Part shown: positions 16,392-26,311 of the stretch, piece by piece
How positions within the stretch are numbered: position 1 is the stretch's first letter
Layout of the letters: each line of letters starts with the position of its first letter
Source of the DNA: Paenarthrobacter sp. PH39-S1
Lineage (GTDB): Bacteria; Actinomycetota; Actinomycetes; Actinomycetales; Micrococcaceae
Direction of reading: 5' to 3'
DNA: 32,879 nt
Assembly: GCF_030063245.1 (NCBI RefSeq)
Contig: NZ_JASISR010000037.1
Coordinates: 1-32,879, forward strand
Made by a program: the position numbers and the translations under genes
The notes under the pieces: model-generated
What the model was told of the DNA's origin: nothing
Databases searched by the model: none
What the model saw: only the letters and a program-made list of their open reading frames with translations

Positions 16392-16457
16392 GTCTCCTCG
16401 TTGGGGATTCTGACGTCGCCTACCTAAGTCAGCGGCTCAGCCGCCGCTGTCTCCTCG
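16352..16457 (+). repeat. 49-bp direct repeat, two copies
   Basis: Copy 1 is 16352–16400 and copy 2 is 16409–16457, beginning TCTGACGTCGCCTAC and ending GCCGCCGCTGTCTCCTCG. They differ at only three positions and are 8 bp apart. Each contains the right arm of the inverted repeat described at 16300–16391. Confidence 0.85.
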
Positions 16458-16491
16458 ATTACGGATTCGGCCGATGCGGTAGTCTGGCTGT

Positions 16492-16512
16492 ATGGCTTAC
16501 TTCCTTGGCTAG
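16492..16512 (+). CDS. Possible six-residue leader peptide (MAYFLG)
   Basis: ATG GCT TAC TTC CTT GGC TAG, leaderless if the TAGTCT box is used. It has one Leu codon, CTT, a less favoured codon in such GC-rich genomes, just before the terminator stem. Too short for homology; support comes only from position. Confidence 0.35.
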   Translation: MAYFLG

Positions 16513-16550
16513 CCCCTTGCTGCGGCGATTTGCTGCGTCGAGGGGCTTTT
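16511..16550 (+). terminator. Hairpin terminator/attenuator before leuS
   Basis: AGCCCCT (16511–16517) pairs with AGGGGCT (16541–16547) and the stem continues inward with G-C and G-U pairs to a GATTT loop at 16527–16531. About 15 of 16 possible pairs form. A TTTT run follows. It could end read-through from glpK, regulate leuS, or both. Confidence 0.8.
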
Positions 16551-16585
16551 GTGCGTGAAGAAGCCAATCCGCCAACAGGCCAATC

Positions 16586-19111
<2,526 letters not shown>

Positions 19112-19205
19112 ACCCGCGGGCCGCCGTACGCCGGTGCTTTTCACTGCTGTCCGTTCCGCGGGATCCTCCAGCGGTATGGGCAGCGCCAGATAAGGAAGGC
19201 ATGAG

Positions 19206-20174
19206 ATGCCGCAGCGCGAACCGGCGGTCCTGACCTGGCTGCGCGATCAGCTGGCCCGGAAACGGCCCGGTCAGGAGCCCGTGTCCGCCGTGCACCCGTC
19301 GGTGGCCGTCATCACCGATTCCGCGGCGGCGCTTCCGCTCGACTGGACCGGATCCCTGCCCGACGACGGCCGGCTGGCCATCGTGCCGATGCCCGTTCTG
19401 GTGGGTGATGAGATCTTTGGCGAGGGCGTGGACGATCTCGGCGAATCGATCGCGTTGGCGTTGGCGGCCGGCAAACCGGTGCGGACATCGCGCCCCTCAC
19501 CGGGTCAGTTTGAACGGGCCTTTCGTTCCGCCCGCGCGCGCGGCTTCGAGTCAGCGGTTTCGGTGCACATTTCCGGCGCCCTCTCCGGCACGGTGGAGGC
19601 GGCCTTACTGGCGGCCTCCCGCACGGATTTTCCCGTCGAGGTCATCGACAGCAGAACGGCAGGCATGGCGCAGGGATTCGGTGTCCAAGGAGCGCTGCTG
19701 GCCGCCGCCTCGGGCTTGGACCGCGCCGGCGTCGCCGCGGCTGCGACGGCCCAGCTGGCCGCGGCCCGGATCTACTTTTATGTGCCGAGTCTTGACCAAC
19801 TCCGGCGCGGCGGCCGGATCGGTGCTGCGGCCTCGTTGCTGGGAACCGTCTTTGCCATCAAGCCTCTGCTGTCGGTGCAGGAGGGGCGGATCATCCCGCT
19901 GGAAAGGGTGCGCTCGTCCGCCCGGGCCGTTGCCAGGCTGGAGGAACTGGTGCTCGCTGACATCGCGGCTCGGCCCGCCGGGATGGCCAAGGCAGCCGTC
20001 CACCATTTCGGGAATGAGGCGCAGGCACGGGAGTTCGCCGGCCGCCTGGCCTCCGGAGTACCGGAGTTGTCCGAGATCATGGTCACCGGGCTGCCCGCCG
20101 TGCTGGCTGCGCATGCCGGGCTCGGTGTCCTCGCCGTCATTGTGGGTGAGGACCGTGCGGATACGGTCGTGTAG
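19206..20174 (+). CDS. DegV family fatty-acid-binding protein
   Basis: A 322-residue DegV/FakB-type protein. These bind a fatty acid and, in firmicutes, present it to the kinase FakA for phosphorylation. Motifs are AVITDSAAALP (lipid-head contact Ser/Asp), VRTSRPSPGQF, VHISGALSGTV, VIDSRTAGMAQGF, and DQLRRGGRIGAAASLLGT with KPLLSVQEGRI, all characteristic. The first 30 residues before the domain are variable. The ATG at 19206 has AAGGAAGG about 7 nt upstream. It lies 94 bp after leuS and comes before comEA, an order common in actinobacteria. No FakA-like kinase is in the window. Confidence 0.9.
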   Translation: MPQREPAVLTWLRDQLARKRPGQEPVSAVHPSVAVITDSAAALPLDWTGSLPDDGRLAIVPMPVLVGDEIFGEGVDDLGESIALALAAGKPVRTSRPSPGQFERAFRSARARGFESAVSVHISGALSGTVEAALLAASRTDFPVEVIDSRTAGMAQGFGVQGALLAAASGLDRAGVAAAATAQLAAARIYFYVPSLDQLRRGGRIGAAASLLGTVFAIKPLLSVQEGRIIPLERVRSSARAVARLEELVLADIAARPAGMAKAAVHHFGNEAQAREFAGRLASGVPELSEIMVTGLPAVLAAHAGLGVLAVIVGEDRADTVV

Positions 20175-20464
20175 CCCAAGTACAGGGACCGATCCCACCG
20201 GACCGTTTTGCGTCCCCGACCGCCAATCGGCTGACCGCCCCTGCCGCACGAAGGTAGGTTAATCGGTTCCGGCTTGTCGCCTGGATATGAACGTGCCGCA
20301 GGGATACCAACGTGCCGCATGGCTACGAACAAGAAGGAACTGTTCGGCGTCTTCGCGGCCCCTGTTCTTGAACTGGTCCTGCACAACCGGGGCGGCGCCC
20401 GGCAGCGATCACAGATTGTTCCTCCCGCTCACTGCCCCGCATTGACGTGCCTAGCATGGTAGTC
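20175..20464. other. Gap between degV and comEA with a -10 box
   Basis: No gene is supported. TAGCAT at 20452–20457 is a TANNNT -10 box ending 7 nt before the ATG at 20465, fitting a leaderless comEA transcript. A short direct repeat AACGTGCCGCA occurs at about 20289 and 20309. Confidence 0.4.
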
Positions 20465-21457
20465 ATGGTCAGTCGGGCGAGGCATTGCGGCGCGGCGTCG
20501 GAAACGGGACCGTCCCATCGTCTGAGCGCCCTATTGCAGCCCCCGTTCGTTGTGGACCCCGGGCTGGAGAACGCAGCCGTAGCGGCCACGCCTGCGGGCC
20601 CCGAGGCGGCTGAACTGTCGGCTGCCGGCGTGACCTACCGGGAGCTGCCCGGTCCCGCCGACAGGACGGAACATCCGGTTGCCGACGCCTCGACGGTCCT
20701 TCCGGTGCAACGGGAGATGGCAAGCAGTCCTAGCGGAATACCTCCCATGTCCGGACGACTGCGCTGGCGGGTAGGCTCGGCCGCCGTGCTGATCATCCTT
20801 GCTCTGCTGGCCAGCGGCGTTCTGGTTCTGCTGCTCCCGACGATGGGCCAGCAGCTGGCACCCCAAGGCGTGGACGTTGGCCCGTCGGTGAAGGTGAAGG
20901 TCCCCGGCACCGGCGAATCGGGTAAACCCTCGGGGGAGCCCTCGGGGGAGGCGACGGTCCCCGCCGACACGAATACGGACGCGGGGAGGACCGGCGGCGC
21001 CGCTGTCCTGGTCCACGTCGCCGGGGCTGTGGCACACCCGGGAATTGTGGAACTCCCCTCGGGAAGCCGCGTCTACGAGGCCATCGAGGCAGCCGGTGGT
21101 GAGCTGCCGGACGCCGCCGTGGAAGCCGTCAATCTCGCGGCAGTGCTGGCCGACGGGGAGCGGATCATCGTCCCTACCCGGGACCAGGCCGCAGAGGCAC
21201 CCGCGGCGGGTGCTTCCGCCGGTACGTCGTCCGGCGTCAACCCGGCCGGCGCAAAGCCCTCCGCGGTCAAGGTCAATCTGAACAGCGCCGCAGTCCAGGA
21301 ACTGATGACACTACCGAAGGTAGGCCCCGTGCTGGCACAGCGGATCGTGGATTTCCGGCAGCAGCACGGCAAATTTGCCAGCACCCAGGAACTGGACGCC
21401 GTTGATGGCATCGGTCCCAAGCTTCTGGCAGCTCTGCTGCCACTCGTAACGGTGTAA
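20465..21457 (+). CDS. comEA: ComEA-type DNA-binding competence protein
   Basis: A 330-residue membrane-anchored DNA receptor of the competence uptake machinery. A long variable cytoplasmic N-terminus (about 1–105) is followed by one membrane helix (VGSAAVLIILALLASGVLVLLL), a Pro/Gly/Ser linker, an SLBB domain (VLVHVAGAVAHPGIVELPSG, YEAIEAAGGELPDA, VNLAAVLADGERIIVPT) and a C-terminal tandem helix-hairpin-helix (VNLNSAAVQELMTLPKVGPVLAQRIVDFRQQHGKF, LDAVDGIGPKLLAALLPLV) that binds duplex DNA. The start at 20465 is chosen for the -10 box 7 nt upstream; GTG at 20447 and ATG at 20456 are in frame. ComEC follows after 14 nt, as expected for partners. Confidence 0.92.
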   Translation: MVSRARHCGAASETGPSHRLSALLQPPFVVDPGLENAAVAATPAGPEAAELSAAGVTYRELPGPADRTEHPVADASTVLPVQREMASSPSGIPPMSGRLRWRVGSAAVLIILALLASGVLVLLLPTMGQQLAPQGVDVGPSVKVKVPGTGESGKPSGEPSGEATVPADTNTDAGRTGGAAVLVHVAGAVAHPGIVELPSGSRVYEAIEAAGGELPDAAVEAVNLAAVLADGERIIVPTRDQAAEAPAAGASAGTSSGVNPAGAKPSAVKVNLNSAAVQELMTLPKVGPVLAQRIVDFRQQHGKFASTQELDAVDGIGPKLLAALLPLVTV

Positions 21458-21471
21458 GGCGAGCCGCGGTC

Positions 21472-23427
21472 ATGACGAAAGACCGGGCACGTCCGGACGA
21501 CGCGGCGGCGGAACCGGAGGCGCCCAAAGCGGCCAAGCAGCCTTGGCAGCGCTACCTCCAGGCCGCGGTGGGGAGCGGACCGCGGACGGATCTGCCGGAT
21601 GAGGCGATTCGTCCACCGGTCCCCTCCGCCCGGTCCATCAGGCGCCCCGCATGGCGGAGTCCGGAATTGGTCCGCCGTTTCGCTGCCCGGGCAAGGGCGG
21701 GCGCGCCGGGCGGACGGCAGAACGACGGCGGGCCGGGAACGCCCGGTGCGCTGCGACGGATTGACATGCGGCTGGTTCCGGCAACAGTGTGCAGCTGGAC
21801 TGCGGCGCTGGCCGGCACCGCCATGCCGGCAACGGACGCAGTCCGCGCAGGTCTCGTGGCCGGCCTCCTTGGTCCGGCCATCTGGGTCGGTGCTTGCATG
21901 GCGCTGGCTCCTGGCCGGAGCCGGCGCCGCAGTAGAACGAGAAAGCCCAGGCAGTCAGGGCTGCTGCGCGCGATTCCGGCGGCGGTGCTCGCGCTCCTCT
22001 GCGTTGCCGGGGTCCTGTTGGTGGCCGGTGCGCAGGCCGGCTTCAAGACCCGAGGACCGATCGGGCAGGCGATCACCGGTTCCGTGACGGTGACGGCCGT
22101 GCTGCTGGTGCGCGCCGATCCACATCCCGTCAGTGGGCCAGCTTCCGGCGGGAAGGTGATCGTGGAAGCGCTCCTAACGGAGGCAACATCCGGCGGCCTA
22201 CGGTTCGAGGCGGCCGCACCGGTGCTGGTGGTGGGCGGTGCCGACTGGGACACGGTGGTGACCGGGCAGTATGTCGCCGCCGCGGGAACGCTGAAGGCCA
22301 CGGACGCCGGGGCGGATACCGTCGCGTACTTCGCCGCTAAATCCGTTCCCCGCGTGATCGCCGTTCAGCAGGGCTGGACCCGCTGGGCGGCGGAACTGCG
22401 CGCGGGGTGGAGGGCCGCGGCGCAGTCGCTGTCGGGTACCGTCCTGCCGGATGCCGCCGGTCTGCTGCCGGGCATGATCACCGGGGACCGTTCGGCCCAG
22501 CCGGCGGATCTCGACGCCGCCATGAAGCAGGTGGGCCTGACCCATTTGACCGCTGTCAGTGGAGCGAACTGCACGTTGATCCTCGGCGGTCTGATCTATC
22601 TGGCCCGATGTGTGCGTTGCCCGAGGTGGCTCGCGGCGGGACTGGCTGTGACCGGTCTCGCCGGCTTTGTCGCCGTCGTCGGACCGGATCCGAGCGTGCT
22701 CCGGGCGGCCTTCATGGGGGTGATCGGCATATTGGCGATGCTGTCCGGACGGCCAAAGCGGGTCTCCGCGCTTTTGGCCGTCGCTGTAGTGGGCCTGTTG
22801 CTGGTGGATCCCTGGCTTGCCGTAAATTACGCCTTCATTCTCTCCGTACTGGCCACCCTGGGCCTGCTGCTCGTGGGGAAGCAATGCAGCCGATGGCTGC
22901 TGGCGTGGTTCCCGCACTGGCTGGCGCAGGCCGTCGCGGTGCCGCTGACAGCCCAGCTGTTCTGCGCTCCGGTTATAGTTCTGCTGCAACCGCAGCTGAT
23001 GGCCTATTCGCTGCCCGCCAACATGGCCGCGGCACCGGTCATTGCCCTGGTGACAGGCATCGGGACCCTGGGCCTCGTCGCGCTGGCGCTCGCGCCGTGG
23101 GCGGTACCGGCGTTGGTGTTCCTCTCCGGGATTGGTGCACAGTGGGTGGCCTTCGTCGCACGGTTCTTCTCCGGTCTGCCCGGTGCCGCCCAGCCGTGGC
23201 CGGAAGGAGTAGCCGGAGTTACCTCGATGGCGGGGCTTTCGGCCGTCACCGTCGCGGGGCTGTGGGGCACCGTCCATCACCGGCGGATTGCCGCCACGGC
23301 GCTCCGGCTGCGGGCCCGGTTACCGCCCCGGTGGCGGGGCGCGGCCGGGCTGCCCGGCGGGGTCGCCCTGGCCTCCGTCACCGGTGCCGTCCTTGCCTGG
23401 CTGCTCAATACAGCGGGCGCACACTGA
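21472..23427 (+). CDS. comEC: ComEC/Rec2-type DNA channel, no nuclease domain
   Basis: Membrane channel that passes single-stranded DNA into the cell. The order is: about 90 hydrophilic residues, two to three helices (about 100–195), an OB-fold-like domain (about 195–310, GSVTVTAVLLVRADPHPV to YFAAKSVPRV), then the Competence domain of many helices with DAAGLLPGMITGDRS, MKQVGLTHLTAVSGANCTLI and DPSVLRAAFMGVIGIL. The final helices run to the end at 651 residues. The C-terminal metallo-beta-lactamase-like domain of many ComEC proteins (DVGQGD and THxHxDH motifs) is absent, and the 115 nt before holA show no trace of it. Some actinobacterial ComEC proteins are naturally short. Probably coupled to comEA, 14 nt upstream. 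Confidence 0.9.
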   Translation: MTKDRARPDDAAAEPEAPKAAKQPWQRYLQAAVGSGPRTDLPDEAIRPPVPSARSIRRPAWRSPELVRRFAARARAGAPGGRQNDGGPGTPGALRRIDMRLVPATVCSWTAALAGTAMPATDAVRAGLVAGLLGPAIWVGACMALAPGRSRRRSRTRKPRQSGLLRAIPAAVLALLCVAGVLLVAGAQAGFKTRGPIGQAITGSVTVTAVLLVRADPHPVSGPASGGKVIVEALLTEATSGGLRFEAAAPVLVVGGADWDTVVTGQYVAAAGTLKATDAGADTVAYFAAKSVPRVIAVQQGWTRWAAELRAGWRAAAQSLSGTVLPDAAGLLPGMITGDRSAQPADLDAAMKQVGLTHLTAVSGANCTLILGGLIYLARCVRCPRWLAAGLAVTGLAGFVAVVGPDPSVLRAAFMGVIGILAMLSGRPKRVSALLAVAVVGLLLVDPWLAVNYAFILSVLATLGLLLVGKQCSRWLLAWFPHWLAQAVAVPLTAQLFCAPVIVLLQPQLMAYSLPANMAAAPVIALVTGIGTLGLVALALAPWAVPALVFLSGIGAQWVAFVARFFSGLPGAAQPWPEGVAGVTSMAGLSAVTVAGLWGTVHHRRIAATALRLRARLPPRWRGAAGLPGGVALASVTGAVLAWLLNTAGAH

Positions 23428-23542
23428 AATACCGACGTTGCCTCCAGGGGCCGGCGGATGCAGCCGGGATTCGTCGGATAGGGAATGTCGCAGCACCATG
23501 GCAGGCTGGTTATATGACCTCTCTTATCCCAATGGCGCGTCG

Positions 23543-24622
23543 ATGACCCCTCCCGCAGCAGGGCGCGGCACCAGCTCCGCCGCATCCAAGAGTCAGTCCC
23601 GGGCAGCGGTACGCGGCGCCGCCGGGACGGTCCGGATGGTGAGCTGGCGCGATGTTCCGCCCGCCAGTGTGGTTTTGGTGCACGGGACGGAAGACTTCAT
23701 TGCCGGTCGGGCGCTGGAAAACCTGCGCCGTAAACTCCGCGCGGAGAGCCCGCAGCTCGAGGTCACCACAGTGGACGCCTCCGCCTACACCGCCGGCCAG
23801 CTGACCATGCTGTCCAGCCCGTCCCTGTTCGGCGAAGCAAAACTCATCGAGGTATCGGCGCTCGCCGCCATGAATGACGATTTCCTGACCGAAGCACTGG
23901 CATACCTCAACTCGCCCGAGCCGGACGTCGTCGTCGCCCTCCACCACGGCGGCGGTACCCGTGGAAAAAAACTGCTGGATGCTGTCAAAGCCAGCGGCGC
24001 GCCCGTGGTGGAATGCCTGCCGCTGAAGAAGGACCAGGAAAAGGCGGATTTCGTCGGCGCGGAGTTCCGGCAGGCCGGGCGGCGGATCGATCCGCAGGCC
24101 GTGCGCGCGTTGGTTGCGGCGGTCGGGGCCAGCCTGGCGGAACTGGCGGCCGCGTGCAGTCAGTTGATCGCCGATGTGCCCTCCGCGGAAGGAGCCGCGT
24201 CGGTGTCCGCTGCCATGGTGGATAAGTATTACGGTGGCCGTGTGGAGGCCACCGCATTCAGGGTGGCCGACGCCGCGCTGGCCGGGAACGCCCCTGTGGC
24301 ACTCTCCTCGCTGCGCCATGCACTGGCTACCGGAGTGGACCCGGTGCCGCTGGTGGCGGCCTTGGCTATGAAGGTCAGGACGTTGGCCAAGGTGCATTCG
24401 GCCCGGGGGAGTTCGGCGCAGATAGCGAAGGACCTCGGCATGCAGGCGTGGCAGGTTGATTCCGCGCGACGGGACATCGGTGCCTGGAGCGCCGAGGCGT
24501 TGATCAGATCCATCCAGGTCCTGGCGGACGCCGATGCCCAGGTCAAGGGGGAAGCGAAGGACCCGGTCTACGCCGTGGAACGGGCCGTGACGGTGATCGC
24601 CACCTCCGCCCGCCGGCGGTAA
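23543..24622 (+). CDS. holA: DNA polymerase III delta subunit
   Basis: Clamp-loader subunit that opens the beta sliding clamp during DNA replication. The sequence VVLVHGTEDFIAGRALENLRR, TTVDASAYTAGQL, SPSLFGEAKLIEVSAL, PDVVVALHHGGG, KGKKLL-type DAVKASGAPVVECLPLKK, FRQAGRRIDPQAVRALVAAVG, LAELAAACSQLIAD, FRVADAALAGN, ALSSLRHALATGVDPVPLVAALAMKVRTLAKV and AKDLGMQAWQVDSARRDIGAW follows the delta family from end to end. The ATG at 23543 gives 359 residues; the in-frame ATGs at 23498 and 23636 are alternatives, since the first 30 residues are variable. It follows comEC by 115 nt and converges on rpsT, the usual actinobacterial order. Confidence 0.93.
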   Translation: MTPPAAGRGTSSAASKSQSRAAVRGAAGTVRMVSWRDVPPASVVLVHGTEDFIAGRALENLRRKLRAESPQLEVTTVDASAYTAGQLTMLSSPSLFGEAKLIEVSALAAMNDDFLTEALAYLNSPEPDVVVALHHGGGTRGKKLLDAVKASGAPVVECLPLKKDQEKADFVGAEFRQAGRRIDPQAVRALVAAVGASLAELAAACSQLIADVPSAEGAASVSAAMVDKYYGGRVEATAFRVADAALAGNAPVALSSLRHALATGVDPVPLVAALAMKVRTLAKVHSARGSSAQIAKDLGMQAWQVDSARRDIGAWSAEALIRSIQVLADADAQVKGEAKDPVYAVERAVTVIATSARRR

Positions 24623-24647
24623 CGCACAAACTGGCCCTTTAACGAAC

Positions 24648-24676
24648 TGTGGCCGACACCCGAAGGTGCCGGCCAC
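24648..24676. terminator. Hairpin between convergent holA and rpsT
   Basis: TGTGGCCGACACC (24648–24660), loop CGAA, then GGTGCCGGCCACA (24665–24676/7): a 13-bp stem with one mismatch. It lies about 25 nt after holA and 60 nt after rpsT on the other strand, so it can serve both. Confidence 0.75.
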
Positions 24677-24735
24677 AGCCGATGCATGAGCGCTACAGCG
24701 CCCGGATACTCCCGTGAAAGGGTAGCAACGGGTCC

Positions 24736-24996
24736 CTAGAGGGCGTTAACCTTCTTGGAGATGGCCGACTTGCGGTTTGCGGCGTTGTTGGCGTGGATAA
24801 CACCCTTGCCAACGGCCTTGTCCAGCTTGCGGCTCGCGCCAACCAGGGCAACAGCAGCGGCATCCTTATCGGAAGCCTCGACCGCGACGTGTACTGCACG
24901 GATAGCGGTCTTCAGCTCGGACTTCACTGAGTTGTTGCGCTGGCGCGCCTTCTCATTGGTAAGAATGCGCTTCTTCTGGGACTTAATATTAGCCAC
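24736..24996 (-). CDS. rpsT: 30S ribosomal protein S20
   Basis: An 86-residue basic protein of the small ribosomal subunit that binds 16S rRNA. The sequence opens [20 protein letters not shown] and has the helical [13 protein letters not shown]-type stretch; the end [23 protein letters not shown] is the usual S20 C-terminus. The start codon is GTG at 24996, with AAAGAGAG 7–8 nt upstream on that strand. It is monocistronic, convergent with holA. The A/T-rich leader beyond 25000 may hold its promoter. No oddities. Confidence 0.97.
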   Translation of the reverse strand: MANIKSQKKRILTNEKARQRNNSVKSELKTAIRAVHVAVEASDKDAAAVALVGASRKLDKAVGKGVIHANNAANRKSAISKKVNAL

Positions 24997-25015
24997 GTAT
25001 GAACTCTCTTTTTAA

Positions 25016-25384
25016 AGCGGACTTCGGTCGTAGAGGGCGTAGGTTGACCATTGACAGCGGCGTGGGGATGCTCGAATTACGGTGAACGTCCGGCCAACCT
25101 GTAGTGACCGCCGACCTGCACGGGCACACAGTCACCAATGCTAACAGATCACGGTAGTCAACCGGTCAACGCCGGCGAGTGCCACCACGGCCAGGGCCAT
25201 ATAGGAGGCTTTGCGGGAAGTGCGCGGGCGTGGTGCGCGCACTTCATTCGCCGGGCCAACGCCATCCTCCGTGCCCCCGACGTTTCTGTGTCCATCCTTC
25301 GTGCCCCCGACGTTTCTGTGTCCATCCTTCGTGCCCCCCGGCCTCCCTGTCCCGATCCTTTCTGCTTTCCTTTCCGTCTCCATC
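25016..25384. other. Gap with rpsT promoter side and repeats
   Basis: No gene is supported. The left part is upstream of rpsT. The right part (25261–25384) holds a 30-bp tandem repeat and a pyrimidine-rich run that leads into the end of the broken FAD/Fe-S oxidoreductase gene. Confidence 0.4.
25261..25336. repeat. 30-bp tandem repeat, about 2.5 copies
   Basis: Units at 25261–25290, 25291–25320 and a partial 25321–25336, with the core CCATCCTTCGTGCCCCCGAC. The second unit is exact apart from two bases in the first. There are no spacers, so it is not a CRISPR array. Confidence 0.85.
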
Positions 25385-25657
25385 CTTTCCCCGCTCATGC
25401 AGTGCCGAGGCCAGCAGCTCGGCCAGGTGCACACACTAGCGGCCGGCGGCGTTGCCCTGTTCGATCTGGGTCCGGCAGCTGAATCCATCGGCCAGCACCA
25501 CATCGTCCGGCGCGGACTCGCGCACGGCGTCGAATCCCGTGACCGCGTGCTGGTGGCAGCGCGTCTGGATCAGGGCGCGCCGTGCCGGCGGCGGCGGCTC
25601 CCAGCCCGGGCTGTGTTCTGTGAGCAGCTCGGCCAACGTGACGGTCTGCTGCAGTGG
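25385..25657 (-). pseudogene. FAD/Fe-S oxidoreductase, C-terminal remnant
   Basis: This fragment matches the C-terminal end of GlcD/DLD-type FAD-binding and Fe-S-binding oxidoreductases. Reading from 25657 leftward it has TVTLAELLTEHSPGW, RRALIQTRCHQHAVTGFDA, then DDVVLADGFSCRTQIEQG. A frame change near 25434 leads to HLAELLASALHERGK, the usual end. Between HQHAVTG and DDVVLADG the family normally has 40–50 residues with the Cys-rich Fe-S motif (GCCG.AG.FG); that is deleted. The upstream 500-plus residues are also gone. The left part is next to the 30-bp repeat, the right end abuts the IS481-type fragment at about 25656. Not functional. Confidence 0.72.
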
Positions 25658-25970
25658 TCCCGGCACCGGTGAAATATCTGTTGGGGTGTTCCCAGAACCC
25701 GGCTGCGGTTTCTCCTTTCTCATACGTGAGGATTTCGGTATAAGCCAATCCTGAGTGGTCATCGTGGGTATTGTGCAGAACGTCGTCGCCAGGGCGGCGG
25801 TTCGCGGCCATTTTGGTTTTGTTGTGGTTACTGGCGGCCTTGCCCAGAACCTTATGGCCGCTACCGTCAGGGATTCGCCCGAGTTCCTTGATGCCCACGT
25901 GGACCAGGCCCCCAGTTACGGGGTGTTCGTTGTGGCGGATGGCCAGTCCTCTAGCCCGGGTCCAGCTACG
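25656..25970 (-). pseudogene. IS481-type transposase, internal fragment
   Basis: About 105 residues of the catalytic core of an IS481-family transposase: EHPVTGGLVHVGIKELGRIPDG, GHKVLG, NKTKMAANRRPG, LHNTHDDHSGLAYTEIL and EKGETAAGFWEHPN. The family's first catalytic Asp (normally HVDIK) is Gly here; the second Asp region (DDHS) is kept. Both ends of the gene are missing and no terminal repeats were recognised. The fragment lies exactly between the PhzF-like start and the oxidoreductase end, with all three on the minus strand. It is a dead remnant, perhaps left when an insertion and later deletion removed the flanking genes. Confidence 0.75.
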
Positions 25971-26005
25971 CCAGCCTGTACTGGGTGGGGACCTTGTACG
26001 TAGTG

Positions 26006-26173
26006 GGAGGTGGGAGGAAGCACAAACGTCGTCTCGAACAGGTTGGTCCACCGGGCCAGCCGCGCCATGGCCTGCTCGCTCACGCCGTCGTCGGCCAGGA
26101 CGACGGCGACAGGGTTGCCCAGGCACGGGGTGGGGGAGAAGACATCAACTTGGGCGAACTGGTACTCGGTCAA
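26006..26173 (-). pseudogene. PhzF-family isomerase, N-terminal remnant
   Basis: Fifty-six residues match the start of a PhzF/trans-2,3-dihydro-3-hydroxyanthranilate isomerase-like protein: YQFAQVDVFSPTPCLGNPVA, VVLADDGVSEQAMARLARW and TNLFETTFVLPP. The family normally has Asn-Pro-(V/L)-A-V here and LSET where this has LFET. After residue 56 the reading leaves the family, at the border with the IS481-type fragment; about 220 residues are missing. The start codon is TTG at 26173 with only a weak ribosome site. Not functional. Confidence 0.75.
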
Positions 26174-26311
26174 TTCAGGGGTCCCTTCGAGACGGCGGAG
26201 GCGCGCAATGCAGGCTACTGCCTATTACCACGGTCCGGCACCGGCGTCAACTGCCACTTGGGGGAAATTGGTCGGGACGGGGCTGCTGCAGCAGTTAGCC
26301 GGCGGATTCGC

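Larger units (their letters stand above)
16480..16550 (+). promoter_or_regulatory. Candidate leader/attenuator region of leuS
   Basis: TAGTCT (16480–16485) is a TANNNT -10 box, followed after 6 nt by an ATG at 16492 that opens a six-codon ORF (M-A-Y-F-L-G, stop 16510–16512). The stop codon overlaps the first bases of a terminator hairpin ending in TTTT, and leuS starts 36 nt after the T-run. The Leu codon is CTT at 16504–16506. A ribosome waiting there would cover the 5' arm of the hairpin. Attenuation of leuS by leucine (or leucyl-tRNA) supply is the hypothesis. The -35 region is weak. Confidence 0.45.

Noticed and set aside
20274-20462. 62-residue frame between degV and comEA
   Set aside because: No ribosome site, no recognisable motif, and it covers the comEA promoter region.
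25261-25336. CRISPR array
   Set aside because: The 30-bp units are directly adjacent with no spacers, and no cas gene is near.
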